A stretch of 64,000 bases of DNA from Bacteroidales bacterium (GTDB taxonomy: Bacteria; Bacteroidota; Bacteroidia; Bacteroidales; Marinilabiliaceae): positions 180,235-244,234 of the forward strand of contig SUWW01000005.1 of NCBI GenBank assembly GCA_015061285.1, written 5' to 3'. Positions within the stretch are counted from its first letter, which is position 1; each line of letters opens with the position of its first letter. The translations under genes were made by a program, and so were the position numbers. Of this stretch, positions 28,899-38,174 are shown one piece after another. The notes under the pieces were generated by a model. It did not search any database. It worked only from the letters and a program-made list of their open reading frames with translations, and had not been told where the DNA came from.

Positions 28899-29726
28899 TT
28901 AGAAGTTTGTGTAGGTCAATTTGACCTCGGCTCTTGGGTTTACTACAAAGACGGGGATATGTGCCTCGTTAGCAATAATTGATTGCTCGTATGCACCCAA
29001 GATGTAGTCCGCAATACCAATATCGCGAGTTGTTGTAATCATAATGCAATCGACATGATTCTCTTCTGCATATTTGAGTGATAACTCGTAGAACGAACCT
29101 TTTTGGTCGACCCAAATGGTCTCGTAAGGAATCTCGCGCTCTTCGAGGTATCTTTTACAGAAATTCATATTGGCCTTGGTTGGATTGTCATACATAGGGC
29201 CATTACCTTGTTGTGCAAACAAGACAATCTTTATGCTCGATAGATATGACAACATACTAACCCACTTCAACTTTTCCTTCGATTCCAATTTGTAATCGAC
29301 AGGAAAGAGCACATTAGCTGGACTATTGTATTTAGGATTTTCTTGTACTATCAGATATGGAACGTGGCAGCCTACGATAACCTTCAGAGCCCAACTTCCA
29401 GTTAACTTTTGCATACCTTTCATACCGTGTGTACCCATAACGACCACTAAACTCTTCAGTTCGTCTACGACTTCGTTTATGGTCTTGAAGATTGTGCCTT
29501 CTCTGATGATGCCTCGAACTGGTATCATCAATTCGTCCTTCAATCTTGATGCTGCACCATCAAGTTTTGAACTCGATTCGGTAAGTTGATCCTCTTTCTT
29601 AATGATATTGAGCAATATAATCTCAGCATTAAGATTCTTTGCCATAATGGCGGCATGTCTTACTGCACAATCAGCTTTCTCCGTAAAATCGTACGGAATA
29701 ATGATATTATCAGTAAATGATCCCAT
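28899..29726 (-). CDS. Universal stress protein, two Usp domains
   Basis: This 275-aa protein begins MGSFTDNIIIPYDFTEKAD. The first Usp domain covers about residues 1-150, with LVVVMGTHGMKGMQKLTGS near residues 100-118, the expected nucleotide-binding loop. A second Usp-like domain covers about 155-275, with DCIMITTTRDIGIADYILG near its end. Tandem Usp proteins are common in Bacteroidota and probably bind ATP under stress or starvation. A longer frame starts at 29792, but its first 22 residues are hydrophobic and unlike the family, so I use the ATG at 29726. It is divergent from the cyclase gene. Confidence 0.88.
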   Translation of the reverse strand: MGSFTDNIIIPYDFTEKADCAVRHAAIMAKNLNAEIILLNIIKKEDQLTESSSKLDGAASRLKDELMIPVRGIIREGTIFKTINEVVDELKSLVVVMGTHGMKGMQKLTGSWALKVIVGCHVPYLIVQENPKYNSPANVLFPVDYKLESKEKLKWVSMLSYLSSIKIVLFAQQGNGPMYDNPTKANMNFCKRYLEEREIPYETIWVDQKGSFYELSLKYAEENHVDCIMITTTRDIGIADYILGAYEQSIIANEAHIPVFVVNPRAEVKLTYTNF

Positions 29727-29799
29727 GTGATAAGTATATTTTATTCTCCAAAAATAAGTGAATAATTGTAAAATAAAAACTAAATTGCCCAATATTTAT

Positions 29800-31491
29800 A
29801 TGGTTCATATTATGACCTTTTTTCTAAAACACGTACGAATGTTTGCGCTATTGTCGTACTTCCTTATGTCCTCAATAGTTGCTGGTTACACACAAACTAT
29901 CTACTATTCTAACGATAGTTGCCGTATGGAGGTTGTGCCAGAAGAGGGGGCCGTTACATCGTCTGATGTGGTCGCTTTCTGCTGGAAGGCTGACTCTTTG
30001 TTCTCTCCTCCGTATACCATTATATGTATATCAGATGATGATACGATTAAGAATTTTCAATCAGAACTATCGTCTTTTGTGGTCGATGTATTGTCAGCAC
30101 CGCATCTTAGGGTTGATATTGTTGATGGGAATGGACGTGTAAAGAGTGTACCTATTAATAGAGTAAATGAATTTGTTGTGCCTTTGTGGCTAATATTATA
30201 TGTACTGCTAATCGCCGCAGCTATTTTTACATATATATATAGACGGAAAAAATCCATACAAGAGGTGTCTGAAGATATTGTGCGGATGCCAGTTCGTACA
30301 GCTCATGGATCTAAAAAATATGAATGCGCAACAGTGCTTTTTGCAGATATTCAAGGATTTACTAAAATCGCCGAGCGTCTTAATCAGGATCAGTTGATAG
30401 ACGAACTCGACAGATATTTTATATATTTTGATGAACTGGTAGATCAATTCTCTGTCGAAAAGATAAAAACCATAGGTGATGCATATATGTGCGCTGGTGG
30501 TGTGCCTGAGGCAGATAGTGCGAATCCAATAGAGGTGACACTTGTTGGCTTGGGTATGATAGCATATGTAAAACAGCGTCAAGTCTCAGAAAATGGATTT
30601 TGGAACATTCGAGTAGGAATAAATACGGGAGCTGTGGTGTCGGGCTTATTAGGAAATAAAAAACGAGTGTTTGATATTTGGGGCGATTCAGTAAATCTTG
30701 CTTCGCGAATGGAGTCTTCGGGCATGCCTGGTGAAGTGAATGTTAGTGGTGACACATACCTTAGAATATGTGATTATTTTGAATGTGAGCATCGAGGTCG
30801 TATGCCTGTGAAGTACAAAGGAGAAGTGGATATGTATTTCATAAAGAGGTTAAAACCAGAGTATGCAGAGCCAGGGTCTACGTATAGGCCTAATGATGTG
30901 TTAAAACGCAAAATGCAGCGTCTGAAAATGGCCGACCTTGAAGCATATATACATAGCCTATTATTCCCGTCGGTTGATAAACTCGAAGAAGAATTTTTCG
31001 AAATATTCTCTGTAAGGCTTGATACATTGGCCCTTGCAGAAAAATTGACCGACGAGCAATACATAATATGTAAGGCCTCGGGATTGCTTTCGTATGTAAA
31101 TACTCGGTTTGTTAGGGAGTACAAAACAATATTGATGAATGTAAATTCATCACTACGTAGAATGCGATTGAGTGAAGATCTAATTCAAAGTATAACTAAA
31201 ATTGCAGAGCACACATCAGCCATGCGACATCCATCTTCTATCATAGAGCAAATAATCGAAGATGCGCGTAATGAACGCTTTGGCCGTAAAGATTTTATAC
31301 GTATAGAAATTAACATTGCAAAATCGACATTGCAGAAAAGTAAGCGAGGTTTTATGCGAAAGAATTGGTTTAGAGAAGAATTGGCAATTCTTAAGGATGT
31401 ACAGTTCTTTACAGAATCGGCTAAAAACTTGGTAGAAGTGGGAAAAGAGGAACAAATACAAGCAATGAACCAAATAATTCATTTGCTTTGA
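29800..31491 (+). CDS. Membrane class III adenylate/guanylate cyclase with degenerate HD-like C-terminus
   Basis: Order of parts: signal peptide (about residues 5-32), a periplasmic region of about 95 residues, one membrane segment (VVPLWLILYVLLIAAAIFTY, about 127-147), a class III cyclase domain (about 170-350) and a helical C-terminal region (about 375-563). Metal-binding Asp residues lie in LFADIQGF and TIGDAYM. Lys in IKTIGD and Asp in FDIWGDSVNLASRM fit ATP rather than GTP as substrate, so cAMP is the likely product. The C-terminus resembles the HD hydrolase domain fused to related Bacteroidota cyclases, but the HD pair and later Asp are absent (GLLSYVN, IIEDARNERFGRKDF). The ATG at 29812 is an alternative start, and a GTG frame opens at 29758. 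Confidence 0.8.
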   Translation: MVHIMTFFLKHVRMFALLSYFLMSSIVAGYTQTIYYSNDSCRMEVVPEEGAVTSSDVVAFCWKADSLFSPPYTIICISDDDTIKNFQSELSSFVVDVLSAPHLRVDIVDGNGRVKSVPINRVNEFVVPLWLILYVLLIAAAIFTYIYRRKKSIQEVSEDIVRMPVRTAHGSKKYECATVLFADIQGFTKIAERLNQDQLIDELDRYFIYFDELVDQFSVEKIKTIGDAYMCAGGVPEADSANPIEVTLVGLGMIAYVKQRQVSENGFWNIRVGINTGAVVSGLLGNKKRVFDIWGDSVNLASRMESSGMPGEVNVSGDTYLRICDYFECEHRGRMPVKYKGEVDMYFIKRLKPEYAEPGSTYRPNDVLKRKMQRLKMADLEAYIHSLLFPSVDKLEEEFFEIFSVRLDTLALAEKLTDEQYIICKASGLLSYVNTRFVREYKTILMNVNSSLRRMRLSEDLIQSITKIAEHTSAMRHPSSIIEQIIEDARNERFGRKDFIRIEINIAKSTLQKSKRGFMRKNWFREELAILKDVQFFTESAKNLVEVGKEEQIQAMNQIIHLL

Positions 31492-31515
31492 AACCGCTTT
31501 AGATAGTTTTTTCTG

Positions 31516-31523
31516 TACATTTG
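31516..31523 (+). promoter_or_regulatory. Minus 7 element TACATTTG for the bactofilin gene
   Basis: TACATTTG matches TAnnTTTG. TTTG copies at 31482 and 31487 could serve as the -33 element, at slightly long spacing. The start codon is 32 bp downstream. Confidence 0.45.
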
Positions 31524-31555
31524 TTTTTGCATTGTATAAAGAATAGAAGTAGAAA

Positions 31556-31930
31556 ATGGGAAAGACATTTGAAGTAGAGAATAAATTGCCGAATATCATT
31601 GGCTCTGGAACAAAAGTAGTTGGTGACATTGACACCAATGGCGATTTGAGAATAGATGGTATTATAGAAGGTAATATAGTCTCTAAGGGTAAATTAGTAT
31701 TAGGATCGGCAGGAAGCATAAAGGGGACTATAAAATGCGTGAATGCTGAAATTTCGGGTAGTTTTGAAGGAAAAATAGAAGTGTCGGAGCTTCTCTCGCT
31801 GAAGACTTCTGCTGTATTCAAAGGTGAAATGCTTGTAAATAAGCTTAGTATAGAGCCAGGAGCTGTGTTCAATGGCAATTGTAGCATGACGGAAAAACGC
31901 CAAGTTGTGTTGCAGCCAGAAAAGAAATAG
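31556..31930 (+). CDS. Bactofilin (polymer-forming cytoskeletal protein)
   Basis: This 124-aa protein has the bactofilin core of short repeating beta-helix turns: LPNIIGSGTKVVGDIDTNGD, LRIDGIIEGNIVSKGKLVLG, AGSIKGTIKCVNAEISGSFEG, then KIEVSELLSLKTSAVFKGEM. Bactofilins self-assemble into filaments without nucleotide and help shape the cell or organise wall enzymes. Many partners are LytM peptidases, but none is adjacent. In Bacteroidota this gene often lies before F-type ATPase genes, as here, although a 352-bp gap intervenes. Confidence 0.9.
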   Translation: MGKTFEVENKLPNIIGSGTKVVGDIDTNGDLRIDGIIEGNIVSKGKLVLGSAGSIKGTIKCVNAEISGSFEGKIEVSELLSLKTSAVFKGEMLVNKLSIEPGAVFNGNCSMTEKRQVVLQPEKK

Positions 31931-32282
31931 GTAATGTGAAATTTCAAGGTTTGGTGCTTTTCGATTCGTGTCGATAATCAAACGACTAACGGAGATTTGG
32001 CTGATGAAGCATATCGTGGTGATTCTGAGGTCCAAACGTTAGTAAAAACAAGCCTTGATACTTTATATAAATATATTGACTATGCCACAGCATTGATGAT
32101 GTGCTTATTGCGCAGATTGTAGAAATGGTATTGTTTGCAATGTTGGCGGCTGTACTTTTTGCTTTCGTGTCGCCGTTTGAAAAAGGTATTTTGTATATGC
32201 GATATATTATTGCGTAAATTTCATGCTATCTAAAGTTTTGAATTTTGCTGCAAATACGATTGAGAACTAAAGAATCATAACT
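31931..32282. other. Gene-poor gap before atpB with possible decayed coding
   Basis: No intact gene is seen in 352 bp. Two phases carry protein-like text without a proper start. One reads VDNQTTNGDLADEAYRGD and on to KYIDYATALMMCLLRRL, stopping near 32121. The other reads IDDVLIAQIVEMVLFAMLAA and on to RYIIA, stopping near 32217. They overlap in a way that fits one frameshifted relic, but chance is not excluded. The last 60 bp probably hold the atpB promoter (a weak GAATTTTGC element near 32238). Confidence 0.35.
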
Positions 32283-33329
32283 ATGAAACGGATTATGAAG
32301 TCGTTTTGGTTAATTATAGTGATGCTGGTTGCGTGTAGCAGCGTGTATGCAGCAGAAGAAGTTGCCGATTCAGCCAAAGTGGATGAAGGCTTCGATATGC
32401 TTGGTCTCATCAATGGACATATTTCAGACTCGCACTCTTGGTCGATTTTCGGATACGAGAATGCTCAAGGCGAAGAAGAAGAGATTGTTCTGCCCTTGCC
32501 AGTGATTGCATATTATAATGGTGATATTCTGATTACTTCTTCGTCAAGTTTTGAAGAAGGTGCAGAGTATGAGCATAATGGCTATGTATACCGAATGGTG
32601 GACGACAAGTTGATGGTGAGAGGCATGTCGGGAGAACTCGAAAAAGTTCTCGACCTTTCTATTACGCGTAACGTAGTGTCGATGTTTATGTGCATAGCCA
32701 TATTGTTGATATTATTCGTTGGCGCAGCGCGATCGTACAAAAAGAGCGAAGTTCCGCGAGGCCGTACATCATTGGTAGAGATGCTTGTGCTATTTGTAAA
32801 AGATATTTCTGATGAACAAATTGGCAAAAAGCGCTCGTATAAATACACGCCGTATCTTTTGACAATATTCTATTTTATTTGGTTCAACAACCTCATAGGT
32901 TTGGTTCCGTTCTTCCCTGGCTCAACCAACTTGTCAGGAAATATAGCGTTCACAGGAACGTTGGCCATAATTACATTCATAATAACCAACGTAAGTGGTA
33001 GCAAGCATTATTGGAAACATAATTTTGTGGTGCCAGGAGTGCCATTCGTAATGAAGTTTATTATGGTTCCAATAGAAATAATAAGCATATTCACGAAACC
33101 ATTCACGCTTATGGTTCGTCTCTTCGCTAACGTGACAGGTGGACACATAATTATACTCAGTCTTATATCGATGATATTCATAATGCAATCATACGCAATG
33201 GCAGTTCCTTCGCTTCTGCTAACGTTGTTTGTATTCGGTTTGGAATTGATATTGGGCGCATTGCAAGCGTATATATTTACAGTGCTTTCGGCATTGTATA
33301 TAGGCTTGGCAACAGAAGATGAAGATTAA
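32283..33329 (+). CDS. atpB: F-type ATP synthase subunit a
   Basis: Subunit a forms the proton half-channels beside the c-ring. The 348-aa protein is longer than the E. coli form because it has an N-terminal signal-like segment (MLVACSSVYAA) and a periplasmic stretch of about 100 residues, usual in Bacteroidota. The essential Arg is in LMVRLFANVTGGH (about residue 279). The ELILGALQAYIFTVLSALYI helix near the C-terminus is typical. It begins the atpBEFHAG operon. Confidence 0.95.
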   Translation: MKRIMKSFWLIIVMLVACSSVYAAEEVADSAKVDEGFDMLGLINGHISDSHSWSIFGYENAQGEEEEIVLPLPVIAYYNGDILITSSSSFEEGAEYEHNGYVYRMVDDKLMVRGMSGELEKVLDLSITRNVVSMFMCIAILLILFVGAARSYKKSEVPRGRTSLVEMLVLFVKDISDEQIGKKRSYKYTPYLLTIFYFIWFNNLIGLVPFFPGSTNLSGNIAFTGTLAIITFIITNVSGSKHYWKHNFVVPGVPFVMKFIMVPIEIISIFTKPFTLMVRLFANVTGGHIIILSLISMIFIMQSYAMAVPSLLLTLFVFGLELILGALQAYIFTVLSALYIGLATEDED

Positions 33330-33369
33330 GTACAAACAACAAAATATTAACACAAAAACTTTTTGAACT

Positions 33370-33576
33370 ATGGGATCATTTATTAGTGTAGGCTTGGGTC
33401 TTATCGTAATCGGTATTGGTATCGGTATTGGTAATGTAGGTCGTTCTGCATGTGATGCTATGGCACGTCAACCAGAAATGGCCAGCAAGATTCAATCAGC
33501 AATGCTTATTGCTGCAGGTATGGTCGAAGGCGCAGGCTTGTTTGCTATCATTATGGCATTCATTACCAACAATTAA
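33370..33576 (+). CDS. atpE: F-type ATP synthase subunit c
   Basis: This is the 68-aa rotor subunit with two membrane helices. Helix 1 carries the Gly-rich packing motif (IVIGIGIGIGNVG), the polar loop is ARQPE, and helix 2 has the ion-carrying Glu at about residue 53 (AAGMVEGAGLFA). The Na+-type ligand set is not evident, so protons are the likely coupling ion. It lies 40 bp after atpB. Confidence 0.95.
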   Translation: MGSFISVGLGLIVIGIGIGIGNVGRSACDAMARQPEMASKIQSAMLIAAGMVEGAGLFAIIMAFITNN

Positions 33577-33586
33577 TAGTTGAGCT

Positions 33587-34081
33587 ATGAACCTTTTGTC
33601 GCCAGAACCCGGATTAGTCATCTGGTCAACATTTGCGTTTCTGGTGCTCTTTTTCCTCTTGAGAAAATTTGCATGGAATCCTATTTTGGAAGCCATCAAG
33701 TCGCGAGAAGAGAAGGTAGCACAATCGCTTGAGGCTGCACAAAAAGCAACCGAAGAGCTTAAGAACATGGAAGCGCTCAGAGCAAAGATGGCTACCGAAG
33801 CCCGACAAGAGAAAGACATGTTGCTGAAAGAGGCTCGTGCAATGAAAGACAAGATTGTAGACGAGGCTCGCCAGTCGGCACAAGTTGAGGCCGAAAGGAT
33901 TATGGCAAATGCAAAAGCCCAAATTGAAAAAGATAAGGCTGATGCCGTTGCTGAACTCAAGCAGCAGGTTGCAAAATTGTCGGTTGAAATAGCTGGTCGT
34001 ATATTGGCCGAGAACCTGCAAACAACCAATAAGCAGGAAGAACTAATTGAAAAATACCTGAAAGAGAGTAGTTTCAATTAA
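33587..34081 (+). CDS. atpF: F-type ATP synthase subunit b
   Basis: This 164-aa peripheral-stalk subunit has one N-terminal membrane helix (VIWSTFAFLVLFFLLRKFAW) followed by a long charged, coiled-coil helix rich in Ala, Glu and Lys. It links the a subunit to the delta subunit and the catalytic head. It lies 10 bp after atpE and 15 bp before atpH. Confidence 0.94.
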   Translation: MNLLSPEPGLVIWSTFAFLVLFFLLRKFAWNPILEAIKSREEKVAQSLEAAQKATEELKNMEALRAKMATEARQEKDMLLKEARAMKDKIVDEARQSAQVEAERIMANAKAQIEKDKADAVAELKQQVAKLSVEIAGRILAENLQTTNKQEELIEKYLKESSFN

Positions 34082-34096
34082 TAGAGAATTGATGTT

Positions 34097-34633
34097 ATGA
34101 ACATAGGTCTTATAGCGCGCCGTTATGCAACGGTTCTTTATGAATATGCCGATAAAAAGGGCGATTTGGAGGAAACGTACCAATGCGTTAGTGATATAAG
34201 AGCGGCCTTTGAGCAAGCTCCATCATCGCTGTCGTTTTTGGCTTCGCCCTTGCGTAAGCAATCGGAAAAGTTGAACTTGGTTAACGGCGTATTCGCAAAA
34301 AACGTTGCTCAATCGCTTGCTGATTTCCTTGTATTCCTCGTTGAGAAGGAGCGCATAGATATGGTAGACGACATACTGCGTGTGTTTCAGTCGCTATACA
34401 GAAAGCGTAAGGGGATAAAGAGCGCTGTTATAACTACTGCCATTGAACTCAGTGCAGAAAAACAGGCAAAGTTTACCAATGAGCTGAGTGTTAAATTGAA
34501 CGCTCCTGTGGAGACACTCTATAATACCGATAGTGATATTATAGGCGGTGTGATTTTTACTATTGATGGTAAGCAGTTAGACAATAGTGTGAAGCATCAA
34601 TTGGAAGAGATTGAAAAACAACTTAAGGTATAA
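34097..34633 (+). CDS. atpH: F-type ATP synthase subunit delta
   Basis: This 178-aa subunit (OSCP homologue) caps the catalytic head on the peripheral stalk. The N-terminal helical domain has ARRYATVLYEYADKKG, and the C-terminal part has the family motif DSDIIGGVIFTIDGKQLDNSVKHQL. It sits between atpF and atpA in the operon. Confidence 0.94.
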   Translation: MNIGLIARRYATVLYEYADKKGDLEETYQCVSDIRAAFEQAPSSLSFLASPLRKQSEKLNLVNGVFAKNVAQSLADFLVFLVEKERIDMVDDILRVFQSLYRKRKGIKSAVITTAIELSAEKQAKFTNELSVKLNAPVETLYNTDSDIIGGVIFTIDGKQLDNSVKHQLEEIEKQLKV

Positions 34634-34650
34634 ACTAAACATCGACTTAT

Positions 34651-36231
34651 ATGGAAAATATAAAAGCCTCAGAAGTATCTAACCTGCTCATTCAGCAGTT
34701 GGAGAAATTTGAGTCGTCGACCAAGTTAGAAGAGGTAGGTACGGTGCTCACCGTAGGCGATGGCATTGCCACTGCATACGGACTCGAGAACGTACAAGTG
34801 AACGAGATGGTTGAAGTTGGGGCTGCCACAGGTGTGGTAATGAACCTTGAGCAAGACCATGTCGGTATTGTGTTGATGGGAAATGCTTCGCAAGTGAAAG
34901 AGGGTGATACGGTGAAACGTACACGTCGTATTGCATCTATACGAGTAGGCGAAGGCATCATTGGTCGCGTGGTTAATCCACTCGGTGAACCTATCGATGG
35001 CAAAGGCCCAATATCTGGCGATTTGTATGAAATGCCTCTTGAGCGCAAAGCTCCACAGGTTATTTTCCGTCAGCCAGTAAAACAACCTCTTCAGACTGGT
35101 ATTAAGGCTATCGACTCAATGATTCCTATTGGTAGAGGACAGCGAGAACTTATCATCGGTGACCGCCAAACAGGAAAAACAGCTATTGCTGTAGATACTA
35201 TTCTGAATCAGAAGAGCTTATACGAAAAGGGTGAACCTGTTTATTGTATATATGTAGCTATCGGGCAAAAGGGTAGTACTGTAGCCCAGATAGTTAGTAC
35301 GCTTGAGAAACATGGTGCAATGGCGTACACATGCGTTGTGTCGGCTTCAGCATCGGAATCTTCGGCTATGCAATATTATTCGCCATTCGCTGGTGCAGCT
35401 ATTGGCGAGTATTTCAGAGATACGGGCCGTTCGGCTCTTATTATTTATGACGACTTGTCGAAGCAGGCCGTAGCTTATCGTGAGGTTAGTTTGCTACTTC
35501 GCAGACCACCTGGACGTGAAGCTTATCCTGGTGATATTTTCTATCTACATTCACGCCTCCTCGAAAGAGCTGCTAAGATTGTAGAATCTGACGATATTGC
35601 TAAGAATATGAACGACTTGCCCGATTCTATAAAACCGATAGTGAAAGGTGGAGGTTCGCTTACTGCTCTTCCTATCATCGAGACTCAGGCAGGTGACGTG
35701 TCGGCGTACATACCTACGAACGTAATCTCTATTACCGATGGACAGATATTCCTCGAGGGTAACCTCTTCAACGCAGGTATCCGTCCAGCCATCAACGTTG
35801 GTATTTCAGTATCGCGTGTAGGTGGTTCGGCACAGATTAAGTCAATGAAGAAGGTGGCTGGTACGCTGAAACTCGATCAAGCTCAGTATCGCGAGTTGGA
35901 GGCTTTCTCTAAATTTGGCTCCGACCTCGATGCTACCACAATGGCTACGCTCGACAAAGGGCGTAAGAATGTTGAGTTGCTTAAGCAGCCTCAGTATTCA
36001 CCAATGGTGGTTGAGGAGCAAGTGGCTATACTATTCTGTGGTGTGCATGGTTTGATGAAAAATATTCAAACAACGCAAGTCGCAGAATTTCAAAAGCAGT
36101 TGATTGAGGATATGCAATTGCAGCATAAAGACATACTTGCACGTATAGCAGAAGGTAAGATGGACGACGAAATAGCATCGGTGCTCAAAAAAGTGGCTGA
36201 AGATGTAAGTGGTCGTTTGCAGCAAAACTAA
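34651..36231 (+). CDS. atpA: F-type ATP synthase subunit alpha
   Basis: This 526-aa non-catalytic nucleotide-binding subunit of the F1 head has Walker [12 protein letters not shown] near residue 170. It also has [33 protein letters not shown] (Walker B region), [20 protein letters not shown] and the signature [17 protein letters not shown]. Catalysis needs the beta subunit, which is not encoded in this window. Confidence 0.97.
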   Translation: MENIKASEVSNLLIQQLEKFESSTKLEEVGTVLTVGDGIATAYGLENVQVNEMVEVGAATGVVMNLEQDHVGIVLMGNASQVKEGDTVKRTRRIASIRVGEGIIGRVVNPLGEPIDGKGPISGDLYEMPLERKAPQVIFRQPVKQPLQTGIKAIDSMIPIGRGQRELIIGDRQTGKTAIAVDTILNQKSLYEKGEPVYCIYVAIGQKGSTVAQIVSTLEKHGAMAYTCVVSASASESSAMQYYSPFAGAAIGEYFRDTGRSALIIYDDLSKQAVAYREVSLLLRRPPGREAYPGDIFYLHSRLLERAAKIVESDDIAKNMNDLPDSIKPIVKGGGSLTALPIIETQAGDVSAYIPTNVISITDGQIFLEGNLFNAGIRPAINVGISVSRVGGSAQIKSMKKVAGTLKLDQAQYRELEAFSKFGSDLDATTMATLDKGRKNVELLKQPQYSPMVVEEQVAILFCGVHGLMKNIQTTQVAEFQKQLIEDMQLQHKDILARIAEGKMDDEIASVLKKVAEDVSGRLQQN

Positions 36232-36245
36232 TGAGGGGGTGACTT

Positions 36246-37127
36246 ATGGCAAATTTGAAGGAGATACGTGGTCGCATCAATTCGGTTAAGACAACTCGTC
36301 AGGTGACGAGTGCCATGAAGATGGTGTCGGCTGCAAAATTCAAAAAAGCGCAGGACGATGTAGATCATATACGTCCGTTTGTACATAAGTTGCAACAAAT
36401 TGTTGGCTTTCTGGCAGCTTCTGTCGACGATATTGGTAGCGAATTCAAAGGCTTCAAAAAGTATAAAACTGGCAAAATACTTATGGTAGCAATAGCTTCC
36501 AACAAAGGTTTGGCAGGTGCCTTTAGCTCCAATATTGTGAAAGAGGTTGATCGCCTAATGAAGGAGGATTATGCGGCTGATTATGCAGCAGGCGACGTAG
36601 AATTAGTGGCGATAGGCAAGCAGGTTACTAAAGGTTTGCTGTCGCGCCAATATAAAGTTGCCAATAGCTATAATGAATTGCTTGATGCTCCTACGCAGCA
36701 AGCTGTGTATGAGGTGGCAGGCGAATTTGTAGATAAATTCTACACTGGTCAGTATCGGCAAATAGTTCTTGTGTATAACGAGTTTGTAAATGCCGCTGTG
36801 CAACGCGTCTCGCTAAAGCAGCTTTTGCCGCTGAGCATTTCGGAGCAAGATGCCGAAGCTGCTTATCACGACTTCATTATAGAGCCGAATAAGCAAGAGG
36901 TCCTTGAGGCGTTGATTCCGCAAGCTGTGCGTTCTGTTTTGTATAGCGCTATGCTTGAGTCGTTGGCTTCTGAGCACGGCGCTCGAATGACTGCCATGAG
37001 CAAGGCTACCGATAATGCAACAGAATTGCTTGGCGATTTGCAACTTCTTTATAACAAAGCCCGTCAAGGTGCTATTACCAATGAGCTTATAGAAATTGTA
37101 TCTGGCGCGGAAGCGCTCAACGGATAA
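36246..37127 (+). CDS. atpG: F-type ATP synthase subunit gamma
   Basis: This is the 293-aa central shaft subunit. The N-terminal helix starts MANLKEIRGRINSVKTTRQV with TSAMKMVSAAKFKKAQ. The C-terminal helix holds the family signature (LYSAMLESLASEHGARMTAM followed by ATDNATELL). It is the last gene of the block and is followed by a strong terminator. In many Bacteria atpD and atpC follow; here they do not. Confidence 0.95.
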   Translation: MANLKEIRGRINSVKTTRQVTSAMKMVSAAKFKKAQDDVDHIRPFVHKLQQIVGFLAASVDDIGSEFKGFKKYKTGKILMVAIASNKGLAGAFSSNIVKEVDRLMKEDYAADYAAGDVELVAIGKQVTKGLLSRQYKVANSYNELLDAPTQQAVYEVAGEFVDKFYTGQYRQIVLVYNEFVNAAVQRVSLKQLLPLSISEQDAEAAYHDFIIEPNKQEVLEALIPQAVRSVLYSAMLESLASEHGARMTAMSKATDNATELLGDLQLLYNKARQGAITNELIEIVSGAEALNG

Positions 37128-37150
37128 TTTGAATAAGCTGATAACATTAT

Positions 37151-37188
37151 AAAAGCCGCTTCGATAAAAGTCGGAGCGGCTTTTTGTT
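37151..37188 (+). terminator. Rho-independent terminator of the atp operon
   Basis: AAAAGCCGCT at 37151-37160 pairs with AGCGGCTTTT at 37175-37184, and the T-rich tail TTGTTTTTT continues. It closes atpBEFHAG. Confidence 0.88.
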
Positions 37189-37262
37189 TTTTATGTATAT
37201 GTATAGTGATTGATGAATATTTAGAGCTCGACATGCATATTGTCAGTTATCAATATGATTAA

Positions 37263-38174
37263 TCAGTCGACCTTTGGTGCGTTTATAGCATCGCTTTTTT
37301 CAATCATTGAAGGTCTGATGGCGTATACGATACCGGGGAGTGCGCAAAATAGCGAGCAGATGTAAAAAAGTAATGATAAAGCTATGGCTACATTATCGTC
37401 GGTATTAAGGTATTGGGAACCTATGAGAAAAGTCATTTCACGAGCACCTACGCCGCCCATAGTCATAGGAATTGCCGATGCTATGCTGCTGGCAAAAAAC
37501 AAGAATAGATAGCTATCGAAAGAGCAATTGGTGCCAGCGAGCGATATAAGTATGAGTGTCGCCGAGCACATTTGCAAGCCTTGCGAAATGGCAGACGTTA
37601 GAGTTACACGCCAAAAAGCTTGAAGAGCGCAATGTTTGAAGATCTTCAAGAATACCCAATAACCAATCAACACCAATGGAATAGCTAAGAAGTAATATTC
37701 ATGATAAGGAAAGGGTAGCGATTCCAAAAAGAAACTTGAGAAGATTAGCAAAAATATAACTATAGTGCACAACCCATTCAAACGGTCGGCAAGCACAAGT
37801 GCTGTGAGTGCCTTAACTGGTTGATTGTGGTGCTTGTGAAGGTAATAAACTTTGTATCCATCGCCGCCGACCCCACCTGGGAGAAAGAAGTTGTAGAACA
37901 ATCCGAGCCAATAGAGTCTTATGTTAGCTATGCTTGATATTTCGAAAGGAATGGTGCGAAAAAGTATGTTAAGGCGTTGTGCTGCTGCTATTTGAGATAG
38001 AGCGTAGACTATAATTGCAGCAGCAATTAGCAAATTGTTGGCATTGCGTATAGTGTCCCAAGTGTTTTTTATGTCGATGTGGGATATTACAAACCAAAGA
38101 GCTAAAGCCGAAATGCCAACCTTAACGGTTTGTTTTGCAATGTTTAATAGCTTATTCTTGAGTTTTTCGGTCAT
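37263..38174 (-). CDS. Flippase-like integral membrane protein (lysylphosphatidylglycerol synthase TM domain)
   Basis: This 303-aa protein has about seven membrane helices. The segment FYNFFLPGGVGGDGYKVYYL (about residues 99-118) and the later PMTMGGVGAREM are hallmarks of the UPF0104/AglD-like membrane domain. The family probably moves lipids or lipid-linked sugars across the membrane; the substrate is unknown. No aminoacyl-transferase domain is attached, so it is not a lysyl-PG synthase. I take the ATG at 38174 (MTEKLKNKLLN), which overlaps the upstream gene's stop by 4 bp. The longer frame from 38261 lies inside that gene. Confidence 0.85.
   Translation of the reverse strand: MTEKLKNKLLNIAKQTVKVGISALALWFVISHIDIKNTWDTIRNANNLLIAAAIIVYALSQIAAAQRLNILFRTIPFEISSIANIRLYWLGLFYNFFLPGGVGGDGYKVYYLHKHHNQPVKALTALVLADRLNGLCTIVIFLLIFSSFFLESLPFPYHEYYFLAIPLVLIGYWVFLKIFKHCALQAFWRVTLTSAISQGLQMCSATLILISLAGTNCSFDSYLFLFFASSIASAIPMTMGGVGAREMTFLIGSQYLNTDDNVAIALSLLFYICSLFCALPGIVYAIRPSMIEKSDAINAPKVD

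Noticed and set aside
31216..31947. 243-codon minus-strand frame
   Set aside because: It is antisense to the cyclase C-terminus and the whole bactofilin gene; the plus-strand genes have clear family motifs.
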